DNA from: Streptomyces xanthophaeus
GTDB taxonomy: Bacteria; Actinomycetota; Actinomycetes; Streptomycetales; Streptomycetaceae
DNA length: 64,000 nt
NCBI RefSeq assembly: GCF_030440515.1
Contig: NZ_CP076543.1
Location: 4,245,501 to 4,309,500, forward strand
Direction of reading: 5' to 3'
Shown: positions 16,551 to 24,623 of the stretch, in pieces
Numbering within the stretch: the first letter of the stretch is position 1
Layout: each line of letters starts with the position of its first letter
The notes under the pieces: model-generated
What the model was told of the DNA's origin: nothing
The model's database searches: none
Seen by the model: the letters and a program-made list of their open reading frames with translations, nothing else
Translations under genes and position numbers: made by a program

Positions 16551-18017
16551 TCAGCCCTTCAGGCGCGCCATCCAGGCCTCGACCTCGGTCGAGGTGCGGG
16601 GCAGCCCGGCGGACAGGTTCCGGTTGCCGTCCTCGGTGACGAGGATGTCGTCCTCGATCCGGACGCCGATGCCGCGGTACTCCTCGGGCACGGTCAGGTC
16701 GTCGGCCTGGAAGTAGAGGCCCGGTTCCACGGTCAGGCACATGCCCGGCTCCAGCGTGCCGTCGACGTACGCCTCGGTGCGCGCGGCCGCGCAGTCGTGG
16801 ACGTCCATGCCGAGCATGTGGCCGGTGCCGTGCAGGGTCCAGCGGCGCTGCAGGCCCAGCTCCAGGACCCGCTCGACCGGGCCCTCCAGCAGGCCCCACT
16901 CGACGAGCTTCTCGGCCAGCACGTGCTGCGAGGCGTCGTGGAAGTCGCGGAACTTCGCGCCGGGCTTCACCGCGGCGATGCCGGCTTCCTGGGACTCGTA
17001 GACCGCGTCGTAGATCTTGCGCTGGATGTCGGTGTACGTGCCGTTGATCGGCAGCGTGCGCGTGACGTCGGCGGTGTAGAGGGAGTGGGTCTCCACACCG
17101 GCGTCGAGCAGCAGCAGGTCACCGGAGCGGACGTCGCCGTCGTTGCGGACCCAGTGCAGGGTGCAGGCGTGCGGGCCGGCGGCGCAGATGGAGCCGTAGC
17201 CGACGTCGTTGCCCTCGACCCGGGCGCGCAGGAAGAAGGTGCCTTCGATGTAGCGCTCGGACGTGGCCTCGGCCTTGTCCAGGACCTTCACGACGTCCTC
17301 GAAGCCGCGGACGGTGGAGTCGACGGCCTTCTGCAGCTCGCCGATCTCGAACGCGTCCTTCACGGCGCGGGCCTCGGAGAGGTAGACGCGCAGTTCCTCG
17401 TCGCGCTCCTTGGTCACCTTGTCGGTGAGGGCGGACTCGATCACCGGGTCGTGGCCGCGCACGGCGCGGACCGGGCCCTCGGCCTCGGTGAGGGCCTCGG
17501 CGAGCTTGCGGACGTCCTGCGCGGGGATGCCCAGGAGCTGCTCGGCCTCGGTGAGGGAGTGCCGGCGGCCGACCCACAGCTCGCCCTGGCCGGACAGCCA
17601 GAACTCGCCGTTCTCCCGGTCGGAGCGCGGCAGCAGGTACACGGTCGCGGTGTGACCGGTCGGGCCGGTGGGCTCCAGGACCAGGACGCCGTTCTCGGTC
17701 TGGTCGCCGGTGAGGTAGGCGTACTCGGTCGAGGCCCGGAAGGGGTACTCGGTGTCGTTCGAGCGGGTCTTCAGGCGGCCGGCGGGGATGACGAGGCGCT
17801 CGCCCGGGAAGCGCCGGGACAGCGCGTCGCGGCGGGCGAGGGTGTGGGCGGCCTGGGCGATGGGCTCCAGTCCGTGCAGCTCGGTGTCGGCCCAGCCGTT
17901 GCGCATGTTCTCCGCGAGTTCGTCGCTGACGCCCGGGTACAGACCGTTCTTGCGCTGCTTGTGCGTCTTCTTGGGCTGCTCTTCTTCCGGGGTCTCCGGG
18001 GTGAGCTCGTCAGCCAC
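16551..18017 (-). CDS. pepP: Xaa-Pro aminopeptidase (aminopeptidase P, peptidase M24)
   Basis: A 488-residue cytoplasmic metallopeptidase that removes N-terminal residues preceding proline. The C-terminal pita-bread domain has the metal ligands in order: Asp in LLLDAGVE, Asp in TADVTRTLP, His in HGTGHMLGMDVHD, Glu in VEPGLYF and Glu in GVRIEDD. The N-terminal creatinase-like domain covers roughly residues 40-215, preceded by a charged tail. GTG 18017 is chosen for its strong GAGGAGAAG ribosome site. Confidence 0.94.
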   Translation of the reverse strand: MADELTPETPEEEQPKKTHKQRKNGLYPGVSDELAENMRNGWADTELHGLEPIAQAAHTLARRDALSRRFPGERLVIPAGRLKTRSNDTEYPFRASTEYAYLTGDQTENGVLVLEPTGPTGHTATVYLLPRSDRENGEFWLSGQGELWVGRRHSLTEAEQLLGIPAQDVRKLAEALTEAEGPVRAVRGHDPVIESALTDKVTKERDEELRVYLSEARAVKDAFEIGELQKAVDSTVRGFEDVVKVLDKAEATSERYIEGTFFLRARVEGNDVGYGSICAAGPHACTLHWVRNDGDVRSGDLLLLDAGVETHSLYTADVTRTLPINGTYTDIQRKIYDAVYESQEAGIAAVKPGAKFRDFHDASQHVLAEKLVEWGLLEGPVERVLELGLQRRWTLHGTGHMLGMDVHDCAAARTEAYVDGTLEPGMCLTVEPGLYFQADDLTVPEEYRGIGVRIEDDILVTEDGNRNLSAGLPRTSTEVEAWMARLKG

Positions 18018-18090
18018 GTCTTCTCCTCAGCTACGACGGTACGGACCTGGGTGTGGACCGCATCCATCGTATGCGTGTGCGGAGAGAGCG

Positions 18091-18126
18091 TGTTCCGAAT
18101 CGTGCCGTCCGTCACGATTCGGAACA
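18091..18126 (-). terminator. Inverted repeat after the SpoIIE-type phosphatase gene
   Basis: A perfect 14-bp dyad (18091-18104 and 18113-18126, arms TGTTCCGAATCGTG and its complement) with an 8-base spacer lies between the phosphatase stop and the pepP start, both on the minus strand. It is probably a terminator. The AT-containing arms also look operator-like, so a role in pepP control is possible. Confidence 0.55.
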
Positions 18127-18137
18127 TGCTCCGGGCC

Positions 18138-19577
18138 TCATTCGAACCGGGCCGCGAGCAGCACGATGTCCTCGGGGGCGTCGGCCGGCTGCCCGCCGGG
18201 CAGTACGGTCCGCAGGATGTGCTCGCACAGGGCCGCCGGGTCCTCGCGGACGCTGCGGGGGACCCCTGCGGCCGCGGCGTGCAGCCGGGCGTAGGCCCGG
18301 TCCATCGGGTCGCCCGTGTGGTGCAGCAGCCCGTCGGTGTAGAGAAGCACCGTTTCTCCGGGTGCGGGTTCGATCTCCACGCTCGGCGCCTCCCAGCAGG
18401 ACAGCATGCCCAGGGGCGCGGAGAGCGAGGTTTCCACGTACTCGGTGCGGTGCTCGCCGATCAGCAGCGGCGGGGTGTGCCCGGCACCGGCCAGAATGAT
18501 CTTGCTGCCCCGGCCCTCCGCATTCGGCCCCCCGGCGGGTTCGCAGTAGGCGAAGAGCGCGGTGGCGGCGCGGGCGGGTTCGGTGAGGCGCAGCAGCAGC
18601 TCCAGGTCGGACAGGACCGCTACGGGGTCCTCGCCCTCCATGACGGCGTAGGCGCGCAGCGATGCGCGCAGCCGCCCCATCGCGGCGACGGCGCTCGGCC
18701 CGGATCCGGTGACCGAGCCGACGGCCAGTCCCAGGGCGCCCTCGGGCAGCGGCAGGGCGTCGTACCAGTCGCCCCCGCCGAGCGGCCCCGTGTGGTGGCG
18801 GGCCGCGAGCTGCACCCCGGGGATCCGGGGGAGCCGGCTCGGCAGCAGTTCCTCGGAGACGGTCGCCAGGTGCGTGCGGGAGCGTTCCACCTCCAGCATC
18901 CGGGCCAGGTGCTCGGCGGCGTGCCGCACGTACAGCCCGGCGAGGTCGCGCTGCCGGTCGCTCGGCTCGGCCTGCTCGTCGTAGAGCCAGACGGCCGCGC
19001 CGAGGCGGCCGGTGGCCTCGGCGGTGAGGGGGAGCGAGTAGCTCGCGGCGTAGCCGAGACGGGCGGCGACCTCACGGTGGCGAGGATCGACGGGGGCGGC
19101 GAAACCTCCGGCTCCGGGGGGCGCACCTGGTTCGGGGAGGAACTCGGAGCCGCCCTGGGCGTCGGGCAGGCCGTCGAGGATCCGCCCGTAGGAGGTGGCG
19201 CTGCGCGGCACGGTCTCGATGTGGCCGAGCTCCGCGTGGCCGAGCCCGAGGCCGATCGTGCTGGTCGGGCCGAGTCCGTCGGAGGGCTCCAGGACGATCA
19301 GACCGCGGCGGGCGCCGACGAGCGCGGCTCCGGCGCGCAGGAATTCGCGCAGCGAGGTGTCGAGGTCACTGGCGCGGGCGAGGCGCTCGGTGAGCTCGTG
19401 CAGGGTGGTGAGGTCCGAGACCATGCCCGCCAGCCGGTCCTGGATGACACTGCCCGGGCCGCCGGGCGGCGGGGCCGGTGCGGGGGTGGTCCGGACGGGC
19501 GCGGGCGCCGCAGTGTGCGGCGACGCTGTTGCTGCTGGATCGATTCCAGCCACTTTCGGCAGATGCGGGGCGCTCAT
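18138..19577 (-). CDS. GAF/PP2C (SpoIIE, RsbU-type) serine phosphatase
   Basis: A 479-residue protein. A Pro/Ala-rich N-terminus (to about residue 45) and a helix (LTTLHELTERLARASDLD) precede a GAF-type sensory domain (about 70-220). A SpoIIE PP2C domain follows (about 265-478), with metal ligands in GGGDWYDALPL and the LLYTDGLLHH motif. These enzymes dephosphorylate anti-anti-sigma factors. ATG 19577 is preferred over the longer open frame because of the AAAGGCGG ribosome site and because the upstream residues lack homology to the family. Confidence 0.88.
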   Translation of the reverse strand: MSAPHLPKVAGIDPAATASPHTAAPAPVRTTPAPAPPPGGPGSVIQDRLAGMVSDLTTLHELTERLARASDLDTSLREFLRAGAALVGARRGLIVLEPSDGLGPTSTIGLGLGHAELGHIETVPRSATSYGRILDGLPDAQGGSEFLPEPGAPPGAGGFAAPVDPRHREVAARLGYAASYSLPLTAEATGRLGAAVWLYDEQAEPSDRQRDLAGLYVRHAAEHLARMLEVERSRTHLATVSEELLPSRLPRIPGVQLAARHHTGPLGGGDWYDALPLPEGALGLAVGSVTGSGPSAVAAMGRLRASLRAYAVMEGEDPVAVLSDLELLLRLTEPARAATALFAYCEPAGGPNAEGRGSKIILAGAGHTPPLLIGEHRTEYVETSLSAPLGMLSCWEAPSVEIEPAPGETVLLYTDGLLHHTGDPMDRAYARLHAAAAGVPRSVREDPAALCEHILRTVLPGGQPADAPEDIVLLAARFE

Positions 19578-20091
19578 GGCGTCCGCCTTTCCACCTGGTG
19601 CGATTCGCCAAATAGCATCGCAAACCCCCAGATCGTGCTGCGCCGCCATCAAGGAATCCACATCTACACGCACACGTGGATGCATGTCCAGCATTGCCCA
19701 GGTGGGAATCCTGGTGTCCGTGGGACGGCAACTCACCGTCGAGCCAAGGCTAGAACTTGGCCGGAAAAAGCTGGAAGCAGTCGGTTTTTGCGATCGACTG
19801 AGCGGGCTCCGCAGGGGCCTCGGGTACGTACTCGGTGATGTGCGCGGCCAGTTGGCGCCGCCGGGAACCACCCGGCACGGGCCGTCGTCCTTAGCGGCGG
19901 CCGCCGGTCTCGGTTGCCGGCGCGGGTCGCGCTCCACCCCCGCGGGACGTTTGATGGACCTGTAAGAAAACTGCACGAACCGTGTGAACCTGCTTCTGGC
20001 GGACAGTGACGCGAAACCTGTACGTGTGGTGAGACACCGGTTACATGGTGTGATGTGGCCCTCGGCGTTCAACGGAAAGGAACGAGCGCAC
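19578..20091. other. Intergenic region, divergent promoters presumed
   Basis: 514 bases between two divergent genes. I see only short dyads: CCAAG/CTTGG around 19744-19760 and CAGTCG/CGACTG around 19778-19800. No RNA gene, repeat or confident promoter was recognised. The segment near 19600-19700 is less GC-rich than its surroundings, as expected for regulatory DNA. Confidence 0.5.
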
Positions 20092-20874
20092 ATGCGCGAG
20101 ATCCTCGGAAGGCGTCTCCAGCGGCTCCGCGATCGCTTTCAATCCCTGCGCCCCGACCCGGGACAGAGCGGCAGTACGTCCGCTCTCCTCGACGCGGCGC
20201 TCGTCTGCGCCACCACCTGGCAGTGGCCCGTCCTGCCCGGCGTCGGCCGGTCCGGCACCGACAGCAAGCGATGCGCCTGCCCCGACCCCGACTGCGCCGT
20301 CCCCGGCGCGCATCCCTTCGACCCCGGACTGCTCGCCGCCACCACCGACCCCCGGATGGTGGCCTGGTGGTGGACCAACCGGCCCGCCGCCCCGGTTCTG
20401 ATGGCCACCGGTGGGGCCGCCCCGTGCGCGGTGAGCCTGCCGGCCGGTGCGGCCGCCCGCGCCCTCGTACGGCTGGACGCGCAAGGCATGCGGCTCGGTC
20501 CGGTCGTGGCAACGCCCACCCGTTGGGCATTGCTGGTGGCGCCCTACTCGCTGGAGCGGCTCGGCGAACTCCTTTACGCGAAGGACCACGTGCCCTCCTC
20601 CCTGCGCTTCCACGGTGAGGGCGGCTACCTGTTGCTGCCGCCCTCCGCCGCGTCCAGCGGTGGCCAGGTGCGCTGGGAACGGGAGCCGAGGGCGCAGTCG
20701 GCGGCGCAGCAGCCGCGGGCACGGTCCGCACAGGCGCGGCCCCCGCAGGCACGGTCTGGACAGGCGCAGGGGCAGGCGGGAAACCTCTGGCTGCCCGAGA
20801 TCGAGGCGGTCGTGGACGCGCTGGTCGAGGCCAGCAGCGGTGCGCCCGGCGGTGGCAGCAGGCTCGCGTACTGA
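20092..20874 (+). CDS. Primase/polymerase-like (AEP N-terminal type) protein, apparently degenerate
   Basis: A 260-residue protein resembling the N-terminal domain of bifunctional DNA primase/polymerases: a Cys cluster (CACPDPDCAVPGAHP), then TTDPRMVAWWWTNRPAAPVL and the Gly-turn ATGGAAP. In active enzymes the turn is followed by a strand with the catalytic Asp pair (GLVVLDID-like). Here that strand reads CAVSLPAG, so the acidic residues appear absent. The C-terminal 80 residues are low-complexity Gln/Ala/Arg. ATG 20092 follows a GGAAAGGAA ribosome site. A structural or regulatory role is more likely than polymerase activity. Confidence 0.65.
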   Translation: MREILGRRLQRLRDRFQSLRPDPGQSGSTSALLDAALVCATTWQWPVLPGVGRSGTDSKRCACPDPDCAVPGAHPFDPGLLAATTDPRMVAWWWTNRPAAPVLMATGGAAPCAVSLPAGAAARALVRLDAQGMRLGPVVATPTRWALLVAPYSLERLGELLYAKDHVPSSLRFHGEGGYLLLPPSAASSGGQVRWEREPRAQSAAQQPRARSAQARPPQARSGQAQGQAGNLWLPEIEAVVDALVEASSGAPGGGSRLAY

Positions 20875-20983
20875 CCTGCCGGGCTTGCCGGGATCACTCG
20901 TACGGGTGTCGGCAGGGCGAGTTTCCAAGGGAATTGGGCGCGGGGATCTCCGTGCCCCATTCCCTCCTCGCTATCTTCGGCGA

Positions 20984-21556
20984 ATGAATCTCCGCCTGAT
21001 CGGTATCGGCGCCGGTGTGCTGATCATCTTGTCGCTCCCGCTCGCCGGGGCGATCGCCGGTCCGGATTTTGCCGGCCAGGACGACGGAAAGGGCGGCGGC
21101 CTGTTGTCGGCGCTCGGGCTTTCGGACTCCTCCCGCACATCCCCCGCGGCGCCCGCGCGCTCGGCGCCGACGGCCGGCCCGCAGCAGCCCGGCCCGGCCG
21201 AGCAGCCCCGTACGGATTCCCGCTGCGGGCCCGAACTGTCCTCGCCGCACGGGGTGGAGGCACAGACCTGCGTGCTGGTCGGTGAGGGCCGGACCTGGGG
21301 CCGGAGTTACTACCGGAACACAAGTGGTCGCGCGCTGGATGCCGTGCTGACGTTGATGGGTCCGGCCGGGCGCACGGTCCAGATCCGGTGTGCGGTGGGC
21401 GCGGGTGACGAACCGGGCCTGTGCGAGACGTCGAAGGAGGCCTCGGCAGGCGATCCGGAGAGTTACTCGGCCGTAGCGGAGTTTGCAGTTCCGGATGATG
21501 AAGGGGAACTGCTCTTGAGGTCCGGGAGCAACTCACCGGCACCGGGTGACGGTTGA
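20984..21556 (+). CDS. Membrane-anchored or secreted protein of unknown function
   Basis: A 190-residue protein with an N-terminal hydrophobic helix (about residues 4-26). A Pro/Ala-rich spacer (about 48-78) and a small extracellular domain with four Cys (RCGPELS, QTCVLV, IRCAV, LCETS) follow, suggesting two disulfides. No recognised family. ATG 20984 was chosen because it directly precedes the signal/anchor helix; the open frame upstream overlaps the previous gene. It is followed at once by a strong terminator. Confidence 0.7.
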   Translation: MNLRLIGIGAGVLIILSLPLAGAIAGPDFAGQDDGKGGGLLSALGLSDSSRTSPAAPARSAPTAGPQQPGPAEQPRTDSRCGPELSSPHGVEAQTCVLVGEGRTWGRSYYRNTSGRALDAVLTLMGPAGRTVQIRCAVGAGDEPGLCETSKEASAGDPESYSAVAEFAVPDDEGELLLRSGSNSPAPGDG

Positions 21557-21576
21557 TCGCACCCTGAAAATCAAGG

Positions 21577-21616
21577 GCCCGGTCGCTGGCGACGGGGGAT
21601 GCACCAGCGACCGGGC
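21577..21616 (+). terminator. Strong hairpin terminator
   Basis: A perfect 13-bp stem (21577-21589 and 21604-21616, arms beginning GCCCGGTCGCTGG) with a 14-base loop sits 20 bases after the preceding stop and before a convergent gene. Confidence 0.8.
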
Positions 21617-21736
21617 TACAAGAACGGTAACAAGAGATCGCCTGTTCGCAAATTCGATCTCCGATATTCAGACACCGATTTGCAGACGATTAGCGGGAGT
21701 TGTGACTCCGGTCACCGTCTCCGCGCGGGCGCTCCG

Positions 21737-22711
21737 TCAGCTGAGCGTCACCTGGCGGTTGGTGAGTCCGCCGCGTGCCCGGCGCTCCTCCGTGGTCAGC
21801 GGGGCGTCCGTGGCCAGAGCCCCGGCCAGCCGCTCCGCGAACTCCGCCGCGGGCTTCTCCACGTCGTCGGCCGTGACCCCGGTGGGCAGGTCCCAGACGG
21901 GGACCATCAGACCGTGGGCGCGGAAGGAGCCGACGAGCTTCGTGCCCTCGCCGAGCGAGGACGTGCCGGCCGCGTGCAGCCGCGCAAGGGCGTCGAGCAG
22001 CTTCTCCTCGGGGTGCGGCATGACCCAGCGCAGGTGGTTCTTGTCCGGCGTCTCGCACCAGTAGGCGGCGTCCACGCCGGTCAGCTTGACGGTGGGAATG
22101 GCGGCCGCGTTGGCGCGCTCCAGCGAGGCGGCGATCTCCGGCGAGGCGTTCTGGGCGCTCTCGGATTCCGGAATCCAGAATTCGAACCCGGTGTGCACAA
22201 CCGGCTCGAAACCGCCGTCGGCGTCCAGGAGATCCTGAAGTCGGGGACCCTCGGCGGGAACCCGGCGGGCGGCGACCGGCGTACCGGGCTCCGCCACGAG
22301 GGCGCGTTCCAGGGTGTCGGCCATGTCGCGGCCGAGGTCCCCGGACGACGAGTCGTTCTGCAGGCCGAGGAGGACGGACCCGTCCTCACGGCGCAGCGCC
22401 GGCCACGCCATGGGCAGGACGGTCACCAGCGTGACGGAGGGAACGCCCTCGGGCAGGCCGCCCTTGAGGGACAGCGGGACGGTGGCGGCGGGCACCAGCT
22501 CGCGCAGCGCGACCCAGTCGCACTCGCCCGGCAGTCCTTCGAAGGGGCGCCGCACGTGCTCGGTGACGGCGTGCGCCGCGGCTGCGCCGTGGCAGGCCTT
22601 GTAGCGGCGGCCGGATCCGCAGGGACAGGGCTCGCGGGCGCCCACGACGGGGATCTCACCGTTGTTGAGCTGCGGCTTTGCAGTCTTGGCTGCGGGGCGC
22701 TTCTTGGCCAT
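21737..22711 (-). CDS. SEC-C motif protein (DUF5926-like)
   Basis: A 324-residue cytoplasmic protein. Near the N-terminus (about residues 27-40) is a SEC-C zinc motif [16 protein letters not shown], as found at the SecA C-terminus and in many regulatory proteins. The remaining 280 residues form a globular domain of the DUF5926 type common in actinobacteria, function unknown. Start ATG 22711 gives MAKKRPAAK. No operon partner is on the same strand within 180 bases. Confidence 0.8.
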   Translation of the reverse strand: MAKKRPAAKTAKPQLNNGEIPVVGAREPCPCGSGRRYKACHGAAAAHAVTEHVRRPFEGLPGECDWVALRELVPAATVPLSLKGGLPEGVPSVTLVTVLPMAWPALRREDGSVLLGLQNDSSSGDLGRDMADTLERALVAEPGTPVAARRVPAEGPRLQDLLDADGGFEPVVHTGFEFWIPESESAQNASPEIAASLERANAAAIPTVKLTGVDAAYWCETPDKNHLRWVMPHPEEKLLDALARLHAAGTSSLGEGTKLVGSFRAHGLMVPVWDLPTGVTADDVEKPAAEFAERLAGALATDAPLTTEERRARGGLTNRQVTLS

Positions 22712-22897
22712 CGTGCGTGTCTCCCGGTTGCGGCGGTACGGCGTCGTGTCTGGGCGCGAGCCTAGCCGTTCGTACCGCCGGAACCGGTTGGGTGCGGCCG
22801 GGAGCACGGTCGGCGTGCGCTCCCGGACGGCCGCCTGTGCGGATGACCGGTACTGCTGTGCTGCTGTCGTGCTGTCGTGCGGTCGAGGATCCCGGGT

Positions 22898-23413
22898 TCA
22901 GGGATCGAGGTCGTCGAATGCCGTACTGAAGTCGATCGCCGGGGGCGCAACGCGCGTAGCGAAATCCTCGTGCCGGGGCCCACAGGCAACGATCACCCAC
23001 ACGGTGACCTCACCCGCCGCTCCGTCCCGGACACCCCAGTCCTGGGCCAGGGCGCTGATGATGTTCAGCCCCCGGCCGCCCCGTGCGGTGACCGAGGGCG
23101 TGGCAGGAACCGGGCGGGTGGGCCCGCCCCCGTCCGTGACCTCGACCGTCAGCCGTCCCGCTCTGTCGACGCGCCATGCGGCGCGTATCTCCCCGTCCCC
23201 GACTTCCCGAGCGCCGAGCGGCCTGCCATGTCGGCAGGCGTTGCTGAGCAGTTCGGAAAGGATCAGTACGGCATCGTCCACGACCGATTCGGGCACCCCG
23301 CTGATACGCAGTTGCTCGCGCATCCGGTGTCGCGCCTCGCCCACGCCCGCAGGACCATGGCGTACGTCCATGCACGACGACGTGGGCACTTCTTGTGCCA
23401 CCACCAACGCCAC
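22898..23413 (-). CDS. RsbW-like ATP-binding protein (anti-sigma/serine kinase family)
   Basis: A 171-residue HATPase_c_2 protein with N-box ILSELLSNACRHGRP, G1 box VEVTDGGGP and lid GGRGLNIISAL. GTG 23413 is chosen over further upstream starts because it alone has a strong Shine-Dalgarno, AAGGAGG, spaced 8 bases away. It resembles the family that controls sigma factors by binding or phosphorylating STAS partners. No partner is adjacent, and the 15932 gene is a diverged paralogue. Confidence 0.83.
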   Translation of the reverse strand: MALVVAQEVPTSSCMDVRHGPAGVGEARHRMREQLRISGVPESVVDDAVLILSELLSNACRHGRPLGAREVGDGEIRAAWRVDRAGRLTVEVTDGGGPTRPVPATPSVTARGGRGLNIISALAQDWGVRDGAAGEVTVWVIVACGPRHEDFATRVAPPAIDFSTAFDDLDP

Positions 23414-23594
23414 CCCCGGAACCTCCTTAGCCCCACGCATGGTCTGGATGCCCCAATGGCCTGGACCGGAAACCGCCGCAGGAGCCCGAAGCGGGCCCCT
23501 CTGACGCATTCATGCCGACCAAATGCGGAGCGGATGCGCCGGAGCACACCCTGTAACGAAAGGGTTGGGGGTGGCGGGTGCGCAAAAAGGGACT

Positions 23595-24395
23595 TCAGCG
23601 CCCGAGTTGGGACAGGACTTGGCGGGGTCTGTTCGTGATGATTGCCTCCACGCCCAGATCAGCGCAGAGCTGAACGTCTTCCGGTTCGTTCACTGTCCAT
23701 ACGTGCACGGAGTGGCCCGCGCCCTGGAGCTTGTGGATGAAGCCGGGGTGGTTGCGCACGATCCGCATCCCGGGGCCGGCGATCGTCACGCCGGCCGGCA
23801 GCCGCCCGTCCCGCATCCGCGGCGAGATGAACTGCATCAGGTACACGGTCGGGATCGTCGGCGCGGATGCCCGGATCCGGTGCAGGGAGCGCGCGGAGAA
23901 GCTCATGACCCGCACCGGGTGCGGACCCTCGGCGGGCGGGGCGTCCAGGCCGAAGCGCTTGAGGAGGATGAGGAGGCGTTCCTCCACCTGTCCGGCCCAG
24001 CGGGTCGGATGCTTCGTCTCGATCGCGAGCTGCACCGGCCGTCCGGCGTCGGAGACCAGCTCCAGCAGGCGCTCCAGGGTGAGGACGGAGGTGCGCTCGG
24101 GGTCCGCGTCCCAGTCCGGTGACTCCTCGCGGTCCTTCCAGGAGCCGAAGTCGAGGGCGGCGAGATCGGCCAGCTCCAGGGCGGAGACGGCGCCGCGGCC
24201 GTTCGAGGTGCGGTTCACGCGGCGGTCGTGGACCAGGACCAGATGGCCGTCCGCGGTCAGCCGGACATCGCATTCGAGGCCGTCGGCGCCGTCCTCGATG
24301 GCCTTGCGGTAGGCGGCCAGGGTGTGCTCGGGGGCATCCTCCGAGGCGCCGCGGTGGGCGACGACCTGGATGGTGCGCGGCATTGCGTGGGTCAC
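23595..24395 (-). CDS. Glycerophosphodiester phosphodiesterase
   Basis: A 266-residue GDPD TIM-barrel enzyme that hydrolyses glycerophosphodiesters to glycerol-3-phosphate and an alcohol. Catalytic and metal motifs are visible: VVAHRGASEDAPEHT, GLECDVRLTADGHLVLVHD and, near the end, VHVWTVNEPED. No signal peptide, so cytoplasmic. GTG 24395 (giving VTHAMPRTIQ) and ATG 24383 are both plausible starts; neither has a strong ribosome site. Confidence 0.92.
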   Translation of the reverse strand: MTHAMPRTIQVVAHRGASEDAPEHTLAAYRKAIEDGADGLECDVRLTADGHLVLVHDRRVNRTSNGRGAVSALELADLAALDFGSWKDREESPDWDADPERTSVLTLERLLELVSDAGRPVQLAIETKHPTRWAGQVEERLLILLKRFGLDAPPAEGPHPVRVMSFSARSLHRIRASAPTIPTVYLMQFISPRMRDGRLPAGVTIAGPGMRIVRNHPGFIHKLQGAGHSVHVWTVNEPEDVQLCADLGVEAIITNRPRQVLSQLGR

Positions 24396-24537
24396 CGGGT
24401 CATGGTGCCACCGAGAGGTGCCCGGGCGTCGGGTCCGGCCCCGAGAGTGCATCCGAAATGTCGGATATAAAGAATGGGGAGAGATGCACAGGTCCGGCTT
24501 ACAGTGCTCTGACGGGTCATGGGAAAGGCTTTGCCCA

Positions 24538-24563
24538 GGAACTTGTGCGGCACGTCGAACGTT
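24538..24563 (+). promoter_or_regulatory. Candidate ECF (SigE-like) promoter upstream of the HtrA gene
   Basis: GGAACTT at 24538-24544 is followed at 17-base spacing (after GGAAC) by CGTT at 24560-24563. GGAAC -35 boxes are used by the envelope-stress sigma factor SigE of Streptomyces, a sensible control for an HtrA-type protease, but the -10 match is weak. Confidence 0.35.
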
Positions 24564-24623
24564 CAGTCGGACCGATATCGCCAGAGAATTTTCCGAAGCC
24601 GTGTGTGACGAGGAGAGAGCGCT

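Noticed and set aside
16144-16899. Minus-strand frame reading the hexamer array as a long alternating Ala-Tyr repeat
   Set aside because: It crosses the 3' ends of two convergent genes, has no start or ribosome site of its own, and is an artefact of the repeat having no stop on that strand.
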